This document shows, in pieces, positions 56,548 through 64,000 of a DNA stretch of 64,000 bases. Source of the stretch: Saprospirales bacterium (GTDB lineage Bacteria > Bacteroidota > Bacteroidia > Chitinophagales > Saprospiraceae). A program made the translations under genes and the position numbers. The stretch's first letter is position 1, and every line of letters starts with the position of its first letter. Below the pieces are notes generated by a model. It had not been told where the DNA came from and searched no databases. It was given only the letters and a program-made list of their open reading frames with translations. The stretch is taken from assembly GCA_016703765.1 (NCBI GenBank), contig JADJBL010000001.1, positions 62,001-126,000 of the forward strand, given 5' to 3'.

Positions 56548-59500
56548 TCACAACCCCAGCATACTCAGCAAATTTACCGGATTCAACCTCCGGATATCGA
56601 ACTGAAAGGTGATGCGGCTCAAATACCCGTCGCGCCCATCGCCATCGTACAACTGCCGCAGGTTGGCGGAGTTGATGACGGGGAAATAAATGGCCAGAAT
56701 CTCGTCGCCGACCTCCAGGCAAACCCCACCGCTCCACCAAATCTGCTCCGAAAGAGGCTGGCCCGCGGGAAATCGGCCGCAAATCCGAAACATACGCCGC
56801 ATCGAAATAGGGCTTGAGCGGCAATTTCAATGGCAGGTCCTTGGGCAAATCCGCCTTCAGGTTAATGGCTATCAGGAAATCGTTCGTATTTCCACTCTGC
56901 CCCTGAAAGCCGCTGGAAAAGGCATTTTAAACCACCGTCCCGCAGCGTGACCTGGCGGGCAAATGGCCCGCTGTTATCATTTCTCCCAAAATAAAATTCG
57001 TCATATTTGTAATCGTCGTGGCCCCTGTACCCCTGCCCCGTCAGGTTGAAGGCGCCCGGGCCGATGAATCCGGCATCCCGGATCGTATTTACGAGGTGGT
57101 ACCCCATAAATAGCCGCCCGGAGAGGTGCCGGCCTTTGTTGTAGGTATATTTCCCCTCGCATCCAGGCTCAGCCTCAGGTAATTTGGTCCCACCCCAAAT
57201 GCGTCAGTGTAGGATTGGCTCTCCAGGGCCAGACGCAGGGAATGGGGGTTCACCACCTGCCGGTTGTCCAGTTCGTAAGACCAGATATGCAACAGGTTAT
57301 GGTCGTAATCCGTACCCTGGAAAACGCCCAGGGTGTCGAATAGCCCCTGTTCTTCCCCTACAAAAAGGACGCGGTAGCGGAGAAAATGCTCCATATTGCC
57401 GTTGGGCGCCGAGGCGATCCGCACCCGGAGAGAAGGGCTGATGCGGTAGTAATCGAGGTAGTACTTATTCCGCCAGTTGTAATCTCCGGTAAAGCGCTTG
57501 GCATCCAGGGCCAGCGTCCATTCGGGCAGCAGTCCGCTTCCTGGGTAGATATTGGCGCGGATACCCGCAATGCCGTTCACCTGCTGGGTCACCGCTGAGT
57601 ACAAGGGCAAGGCATACCATTCCACATCCTTTTGCACGGCCGAAAAATTGTGGATGCCGATGCCGGCCTGGAGTTTGTCGTAGTTGTTCCAGGCGATCAG
57701 GGGAAGCACGTAAAAAGTATTTCGGTAAGACCGGTCTGCCCCGGAAAACAGCCCGAAGGCGGGCGCTTTCATTTTCGGGAATAAACCGGAGGTCCGGATC
57801 TGGTTGTTGTTTCGATGCAGGTCGAGCAGGTAGCGTTCGTAGTCGAGCACGAGGCGGTCGTATTCGCCGACCGGGAAGGAGATCTTTTGGCGTCCCTCCA
57901 TACCCTCATACCATTGACTGTTGACCACCACCGAATCCTTCAGTCCGTATATGGCAAAGGGCGGGGACATATCCTGCCGGTTTTTCACTCCCACTTCCAG
58001 GGCGCCGTTTGTTTCCCGAACGCTGGTCAGGGCGTAATCCATTTTTTCGTTGGAATATAAATAGCCCTCGAATAGCCAGTCGAGCGATTTGTTGGTTTCG
58101 CGCTCCAGCAGTTGTTTCAGGTCGGAGGGGCTGGGGTGTCGGAATTCCCATTCCCGGTAGTAGGTCTGCATGGCCCGGTCGAAGGCCTCTTTTCCCAGAA
58201 AACCCTCCAGATGGCGGAAAGCCCAACCCGGCTTCTCATAAGCCCCGAGCCAGTAGTTGATATCCTTGAACTCGTCAGAGCTCGTTTCAGGGGCCTGGTC
58301 TTTGTGGCGGCGGGCCTGCAGGAGGTAACCCACCTCGCTCAGGGAGGCGTCGAGCCCTTTGGACAGGAATTTGGGAAGGAAATCGGCCAGCAATTCCCTT
58401 CCATAATATTGGCTGATATAGCGGTGCTCGTAGGTGTTGATCCCCCTCGTCCATCCAGGGCGTGGTCGCGCTCGTTGGAGCGAGGATGCCGTAAAACCAG
58501 TTGTGGCCCACCTCGTGGGTGATGACCACGTCGAGCGCTTTGGCGCTGCCGGATGACCCGATCACGGTGATCATGGGATATTCCATTCCGCCCCCGCACT
58601 GAGGGCGCTCATCACCGCAGATGCATGCGGGTAGGGGTATTCGCCCGCAGGTCGGAGTAAAGCGGACGCTGCGGTTGAGGTAGGTGATGGCGTCTTTCCA
58701 AAGCCAGGCTTCCGCGTGGGTGAAGTAGGGCCCAGGTATCGACTTTTCGGCCGGAGGCCAAGCGGCCTTTCGCCCTTCAGGACGAAGAATCGCTTATCGG
58801 CAAACCAGGCAAAATCGTGCACCCGCCCGGCGGTGTAGCGAATGGTTTTCCATTCCGGGCTCGAAGCGGGGAAGGTATCCTTTCGGGCCACCGCTTCATT
58901 GTCCTCCTTTTGGGGCGGCGCCACGTCCATCAATTGCCTGGTATACGCGGCTTTCTTTTCGAGAAATTCGCGCTCGGAGGCCGTTTCCAGAACCCCGGTG
59001 GCGCCCACCACGTAGTTGGCGGGGAGGGTGATCTCCACGTCGAAGGACCCAAATTCGGAATAGAACTCCCCCATGTCCAGATAGGGCATGGGGTGCCAGC
59101 CTTCGCGATCGTACACCGCGGGCTTGGGGTACCATTGGGTAAATTGGTATGCCTGACCCGTATGGCCCAGCCGCGAAAAGGAGGCCGGAACTTTGAGGAC
59201 AAAGGAATGGCCAGTTCGACTTGCGCACCCGGCAGCAGCGGCTCGGGCAGCTGGACCCGTGCGATATCCAGGTTGTTGGGCGTCGAGACTCCAGGAGAGG
59301 GTCTCGCCCCGGGCCAAAAAATCGATGGATTCGTAGGAACCCAAATTGCTATCTTTGGCGAAGTAAAAAACCGCCGAGCGGGTGCGGAGTTTTTGCTTCG
59401 CAAAAGCGGTGCTGCGGTCGCGGAAGGCATTTCCCCAAAGGTGGAAATAGATAAAAGCAAGGGTGTCCGGCGAATGGGTGGTGTAAGTCAGCCCGACATC

Positions 59501-59632
59501 GCCGCTCAGCATGTGGCTGGAATCATCCAGTCGGACGCGGATCCGGTAGTCGACCTCCTGCTGAAAATAGGGTTGTTGTCCCAGGGCCGGCAGGCTAAGG
59601 ATGGCAAAAAGAGCGATCGTCCAAATGCGCAT
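56548..59632 (-). CDS. M1-type metalloprotease with C-terminal beta domain, several frameshifts
   Basis: A signal peptide (ALFAILSLPALGQQ) leads to the M1 N-terminal domain (LDDSSHMLSGDVGLTYTTHS, YFHLWGNAFRDRSTAFAKQK) and the zinc motif HEVGHNW with E in WMDEG. Breaks lie near 59250, 58760, 58600-58460 and 57100-56850. The long C-terminal part (YALTSVRETNGALEVGVKNR, then YKYDEFYFGRNDNSG, and IYFPVINSANLRQL) is beta-rich, as in M1-like proteins of Bacteroidota that carry a barrel-like extension. Probable periplasmic or outer-membrane aminopeptidase. Total length is about 1025 residues if the breaks are errors. Confidence 0.7.
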
Positions 59633-59669
59633 AATGGGTGTTTTATTTCAGCCAAAAATAAGGGTTTAT

Positions 59670-60233
59670 ATGAAAGCTTTGTTCCCATCTGTCGTGGTAT
59701 TCCTGATTTCTATCTGTTTCGCCTCCCGCTCCCGGCCCAGTCCGAGCCGATTTTCCCAGTGAGTTGGGCAGGAAATTGGACCGGCGAGCTCGAGATCACA
59801 ACTCCGGGATTGTCGCAGAAAATTTTCATGGGATTGAATATTCAGCCTTCCGATTCCGCCGGCGTTTTCACCTATGAGATCACTTACGGCGAAGGCGAGG
59901 CCGCGCAAGTTCGGCCCTACGTGCCCAAACGGTCGATGCGGCCACGGGGCATTACCGGGTGGACGAGGCAAACTCCATCCTGCTCGACGCCTATTGGCTA
60001 GGCGGGGTCCTCGTGGAGATATTTTCAGTCGAAGGGTCCTTGCTCATCACTACGACCGAGCAGGTCGAGCCGGATGTTCTCCTGTGGCAGATCATCGTTG
60101 GGAACATGGAAGGGACAACCCTTACCGGAGGAGGAGAATTTGAAGGGGAGAAGATGCCGGAGGTGGCCAGTTATCTGGCGCCGGTTTTACAACGGTCTCG
60201 ATTGACCCGGCAGAAAGCGTTCCAGTTTTTTGA
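59670..60233 (+). CDS. hypothetical secreted lipocalin-like protein, frameshifted
   Basis: The ATG at 59670 gives a signal peptide (MKALFPSVVVFLISICF); after an indel near 59730 the product reads IFPVSWAGNWTGELEITTPG and VFTYEITYGEGEAAQVRPY, and after another near 59910 HYRVDEANSILLDAYWLGGV and LLITTTEQVEPDVLLWQIIV. The WxGxW...E pattern and eight strand-like repeats fit a small beta-barrel of lipocalin type. The 3' end is uncertain: a TGA at 60231-60233 lies in one frame while another runs on. It converges with the ABC-F gene. Confidence 0.45.
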
Positions 60234-61908
60234 GCTCGTTCTTCTGCTGGGAGCTCAGGCCGAAGCTCGTGCGGGAAGTCGTCGCAGTTTCCTCTTTTCC
60301 CGGCCGCTCTGTTTTTCGGGCTGCCGCCTCTTCCTGTTTCAGCACTTCCCTGTATTCCCCGTATTTCCCGTTAAAATCCCGAACCACTCCATTGCCTTCG
60401 AAGATAAACAGGTGATCGACCAGCTTGTCGAGCATGAAGCGGTCGTGGGACGACGACGATGCAACCGGGGAAATCCATCAGGAAGTCCTCCAGCACGTTG
60501 AGCGTGAGGATATCCAGGTCGTTGGTGGGTTCGTCGAGGATGAGGAAGTTCGGGTTTTCATCAGCACGGTCAGCAGGTAGAGCCTTCTGCGCTCGCCCCC
60601 GCTGAGTTGGGAGACGTAAACCTGTTGTTGCGACCGCGAGAACAGGAAGCGTTCCAGCAGTTGGGGCGCGGTCAGTTTCTGACCTTTTTCCAGGGGGATG
60701 AATTCCGCGATATCCGTGATCACGTCGATGACCCGCTTGTCTTCCATCAGTTGGATGCCCTCCTGGGAGTAGTAGCCGAATTCCACGGTATCGCCCACGA
60801 CCACCTTGCCCGTATCGGGGCGGACGCTCTGGGTGATGAGGCGCAGGAAGGTAGTTTTCCCCATTCCGTTCTTGCCGGCTATGCCCACGCGTTCCTTCTT
60901 TTTGAACTTGTAGTTGAAATTTTCGATCAACAGGGTGTCGCCGTAGCTTTTGCCCACGTTGTGCATTTCGACGATCTTGCTGCCCATGCGGGCGCCTTTG
61001 ATGTCGATCTGGATCTCCTGGCGATCGACGCGCTGGGAGGTTTTCTCCTGCAGCTCGAAAAAGGCGTCCACCCGCGATTTGGCTTTGGTGGTCCGGGCCT
61101 TGGGCATACGTTTCACCCAGTCCAGTTCCTTGCGAAGCAATTTTTGTTCTTATCGTTGCCCGTGGCCTCGCTTTCCATCCGGGCCGCTTTTTCTCCAAAA
61201 AGTGCTGTAGTTGCCGCTGTATCGGTAGAGCTGGCCGTTTTCGAGCTCGATGATGTGGTCGCAGATATTTTCGAGGAAATAGCGGTCGTGTGTGACGAGG
61301 AAGAGGGTGAGGTTGGGCTGGGATAGGTATTCCTCCAGCCATTCGACCATGTCGAGGTCGAGGTGGTTGGTGGGTTCGTCGAGGATAAGAAAATCCGGAT
61401 CGTCGATGAGGAGGCGGGCGAGGGCCAGGCGTTTTCGCTGACCGCCCGAGAGGGTGCTGACCCGTTGTTCGAGCCAGGTGATATTGAGTTTGAAGAGGAT
61501 TTCCTTGATCCGGGCTTCGAAGTCCCAGGCTTTGAGGTCGTCCATTTCCCCGAGGGCGTGTTGGAGGAGTTCGGGCTTTCGGGGTGGAGGAGGGCTTCCT
61601 CATAGCGGCGGATGGCCCCGATGAGGGGATTGTCGCTGTGGAAAACCGTTTCCATGACCGTGAGGCCCTCGTTGAATTGGGGTTCCTGAGGGAGGTACCC
61701 GACGCGGATATCCCGGCGAAGGAGAATGCGGCAGTTTTCTCCTTCGCCGGTTTCCATGCCTGCGATCACGCGAAGCAGGGTGGTTTTTCCGGTGCCGTTT
61801 TGCGACAAGGGCCACTTTCTGGCCCTTGCTGATCTGCAGGTTGAGGTCTTGAAAAAGGACCTTTTCCCCGTAGGTCTTGGTCACATTTTCAAGGGACAGG
61901 TAGTTCAT
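60187..61908 (-). CDS. ABC-F family ATPase (Uup-like), several frameshifts
   Basis: Two ABC cassettes are visible in successive frames. The first has [30 protein letters not shown] and [16 protein letters not shown]; the second [39 protein letters not shown] and [12 protein letters not shown]. There is no membrane domain, as expected for ABC-F proteins that act on ribosomes or DNA junctions. Breaks lie near 61800, 61580, 61140, 60550 and 60450, often in runs. The C-terminal extension ends at 60187 and looks short for the Uup coiled-coil (EFEALEKEI-like [10 protein letters not shown]), so the end may also be damaged. Confidence 0.75.
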
Positions 61909-62029
61909 TAGGCCTTTCCCTTTTTATGGTTCAAGTATCAGGACAAAAATAATTTAAGGCCTGCGGTCACATTTTAAAAACTTTACCCGCCGAAGGCGGT
62001 AAAAGTTGTTTAATTAATTTTGTTAAAAC

Positions 62030-64000
62030 TTAATTGGCCAGGATATCGTGCATGATTTGCAGGGTCTCCCGGAGGTGGATATCCTGGCGAATCGTTTTGA
62101 CCCAGTCTTCATTGCGGGCCTTTCTTCCTTCCTCGGCTTCTATGTATGCGATATCGGATCTCAGGTTTTCCACCCCAAAAACGACATCCTGTTCGAACAG
62201 CTTTTTATACGATTCATTCTGTTCGTGCATTTTTTCCTGCAGGGCGCGGAATTGCTCCAGATTCAGTGTGTATTCCGAATTGTCGCGCTGCGTTTTGAGG
62301 CGCTTGGCGTTTTCCAGGATCTCCTTGAAAATCGGATCTTCCTTGACGCGCTGGGCGCTTTTCGCCTTGATCTGGTCGAGCTTTTGAACCTTGTAGACGT
62401 TTTGCTCGTGGGGCACGGAAGCTATTTCCGTCCATTCCATCGGAAAGTCATTGTCCTTTTCGCCCACTTCGAGGTAGTAAAAATCGTCGGGCAACACGAT
62501 ATCGGGAATGACGCCGCGGAGCTGGGTGGAGCCTCCATCGATGCGATAGAATTTCTGGATGGTCAGTTTGACCGAGCCCAGGGGCTTGATCTCGCTAAAT
62601 CCGGCCACCGAGCGGTCGAGGTCGATAAAGCGCTGGACGGTGCCTTTGCCAAAGGTGGAGGGACTGCCTACCACGATGCCGCGGTTGTAATCCTGGAGCG
62701 CAGCCGCGATGATCTCCGATGCGGAGGCGCTGAAAGTATTGACCATGACGACCACCGGGCCGTTCCAGGTCACGCCCGGATCGATGTCCTGCATGACGTC
62801 GGGGGTGCGGCCGCGGGATTTCACCTGAACGATGGGCCCGCTTTCGACGAACAGACCGGTCATGGTGACTACATCGCGGAGCGATCCGCCGGGGTTGTCG
62901 CGCAGGTCGAGCAGGATGCCTTTCACGTTTTCGGCTTTGAGTTTTTCAAGCTCTTTTCTCACATCTTCTGCGCAGCTACGGCCGTTTTCATCGGAAAAAT
63001 CGTCGTAGAAGCGGGGCAGGAAGATATAGCCGACCTTCTCTTTGGAGGAGGTGTGCAGGATGAGGGATCTGGCAAAGCCGTCCTCGAGGATGACGATATC
63101 GCGGATGATGCTGAGTTCGCCGATGCTGCCGTCCACTTTTTTGACGGTCAGGCGCACTTCGGTACCTTTTTTGCCGCGGATCAGGGAAACGACGTCATCC
63201 AGGTCCATGCCGGTCACGTCGACCGGTTCTTCATCGCCCTGGGCTACTTTGAGGATCTTGTCGTTATCCTTCAGTTCGCCCTGTTTCCATGCCGGGCCTC
63301 CCACTACGACGTTGGACACCTTGGTGAATCCGCCGTCGCTTTGGAGGCGGGCGCCGATGCCTTCGAGCTTGCCGGAGAGGTTGATGTCGAAATTTTGTTT
63401 TTCAATCGGTTCGAAATAGCCCGTATGGGGGTCGAACACATTGGTCACGGCGTTGAGGTAGGTGCTCAGGTGGTCGTCGCGATCGCGTTTGGCCAGACGC
63501 CCGTACCAATCCGTATAGACCTTGAGCACTTCTTCCCGGCTTTTCTTTTCGAGTTCTTCAAAGCTCAGGCCTTTGAGTTCTTCATCCTCCCCTTTTGCCT
63601 GGCTCTCGAGTTTTTCCTCTACGCGAGTAAGGGTTTCGTATTTGAGCATCAGGCGCCAGTCTTCGCGAAGTTGGGCTTCATCTGCCGGGAAAGGACGCTT
63701 GGAGCCGTCGAGTTCGTAGGTTTCATCCTGGGTAAAATCGAAGGGCTCTTGCAGAATTTCCTTGAAAAAAGTCTCACTCTTGGCGATCCCTTGCTGAACC
63801 AGGGAGAGGGAGAGATCGAAAAAGTCGTAATTTCCGGTGCCTGCCTCGTCGTCCAGTTGGTTTTCATACGTCGAGAGGATGGCCAGGTCTTTCTGGGTCA
63901 GCCAGCGGCGGCCCGGATCGAGGCGGTCGAGATATAGGTCGTACAGGGTTTTTGAAAAAGAGTCGTCTACTGCTTTGGGCGAAAAATGGTAACGATCTAC
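62030..64000 (-). CDS. carboxy-terminal processing peptidase (S41, Prc-like), truncated by the window edge
   Basis: The product reads from beyond 64000 on the minus strand to 62030 (about 656 residues visible). It has the Prc N-terminal helical domain, NVFDPHTGYFEPIEK, a PDZ domain (LSGKLEGIGARLQSDGGFTK, VVVGGPAWKQGELKDNDKIL), the S41 core with GILLDLRDNPGGSLRDVV, the Ser/Lys region VMVNTFSASASEIIAAALQD and GSPSTFGKGTVQRF, and a C-terminal helical domain. It trims C-termini of periplasmic proteins. Only its beginning is outside the window; an open frame break near 63650 may be another indel. Confidence 0.85.
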   Translation of the reverse strand, partial: VDRYHFSPKAVDDSFSKTLYDLYLDRLDPGRRWLTQKDLAILSTYENQLDDEAGTGNYDFFDLSLSLVQQGIAKSETFFKEILQEPFDFTQDETYELDGSKRPFPADEAQLREDWRLMLKYETLTRVEEKLESQAKGEDEELKGLSFEELEKKSREEVLKVYTDWYGRLAKRDRDDHLSTYLNAVTNVFDPHTGYFEPIEKQNFDINLSGKLEGIGARLQSDGGFTKVSNVVVGGPAWKQGELKDNDKILKVAQGDEEPVDVTGMDLDDVVSLIRGKKGTEVRLTVKKVDGSIGELSIIRDIVILEDGFARSLILHTSSKEKVGYIFLPRFYDDFSDENGRSCAEDVRKELEKLKAENVKGILLDLRDNPGGSLRDVVTMTGLFVESGPIVQVKSRGRTPDVMQDIDPGVTWNGPVVVMVNTFSASASEIIAAALQDYNRGIVVGSPSTFGKGTVQRFIDLDRSVAGFSEIKPLGSVKLTIQKFYRIDGGSTQLRGVIPDIVLPDDFYYLEVGEKDNDFPMEWTEIASVPHEQNVYKVQKLDQIKAKSAQRVKEDPIFKEILENAKRLKTQRDNSEYTLNLEQFRALQEKMHEQNESYKKLFEQDVVFGVENLRSDIAYIEAEEGRKARNEDWVKTIRQDIHLRETLQIMHDILAN

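Noticed and set aside
62048..63937. 629-codon open frame on the plus strand
   Set aside because: It is the antisense of the well-supported S41 protease gene, and its product has no recognisable domain.

Overview
The window looks like a chromosomal piece of a Bacteroidota bacterium, most likely of the Saprospiria (Lewinella/Haliscomenobacter-like) group. The reasons are type IX secretion C-terminal sorting domains on several large secreted proteins, a TonB-dependent receptor paired with a DUF4249 lipoprotein, CotH/lamin-tail proteins, and promoters that fit the Bacteroidota TTTG-N19/21-TAnnTTTG rule. No plasmid or phage backbone is visible. One tRNA-Gly (anticodon CCC) is present.

Layout. From 1 to about 17 kb is an accessory, partly decayed region. 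It holds an orphan Panacea/SocA-type antitoxin with a stump of its toxin, an operon of secreted proteins (thrombospondin-3 repeats, a lipoprotein), a fused AbiEi-AbiEii-like protein, two Fic proteins, fragments of DUF4143 and AAA ATPases, an AT-richer trio ending in a propeller-OmpA protein, and an HNH nuclease paired with a MazG-like pyrophosphohydrolase. From 17 to 31 kb come a large P-loop ATPase, a three-gene operon of unknown envelope proteins, a Uma2 nuclease, a 760-residue SprB/HYR-type adhesin-like protein, and a tight two-gene unit: a SIR2-like/effector-associated-domain protein followed by a membrane-anchored STAND NTPase with many WD40 repeats. That pair is the best candidate for an undescribed conflict or signalling system. 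From 31 to 64 kb the content is mostly ordinary chromosome: CotH and lamin-tail proteins, methyltransferases, two TonB-type receptors, an EamA transporter, a vWA/YfbK protein, an Omp85 protein, HemW, methylmalonyl-CoA mutase, TonB, M16 and M1 peptidases, an ABC-F ATPase and a C-terminal processing protease.

Two features cut across the whole window. First, many genes that should be intact, including HemW, methylmalonyl-CoA mutase, the ABC-F protein and a TonB receptor, are split by single-base indels, very often at homopolymer runs. The reading frames rejoin perfectly when one base is added or removed, so most of these are probably sequencing or assembly errors and I annotate them as single genes with a note. 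Second, many intergenic gaps carry long hairpins built from short repeated words, with a different word in different gaps. The most striking are three near-identical palindromes whose centres are exactly 101 bp apart (34950, 35051, 35152).

What works together: the antitoxin stump pair, the AbiEi fusion, the two Fic genes and the SIR2/STAND pair are conflict-type genes, several with palindromic operators next to their starts. The TonB receptor and DUF4249 lipoprotein form an uptake pair. The long secreted proteins with sorting domains are likely cell-surface cargo of the type IX system.
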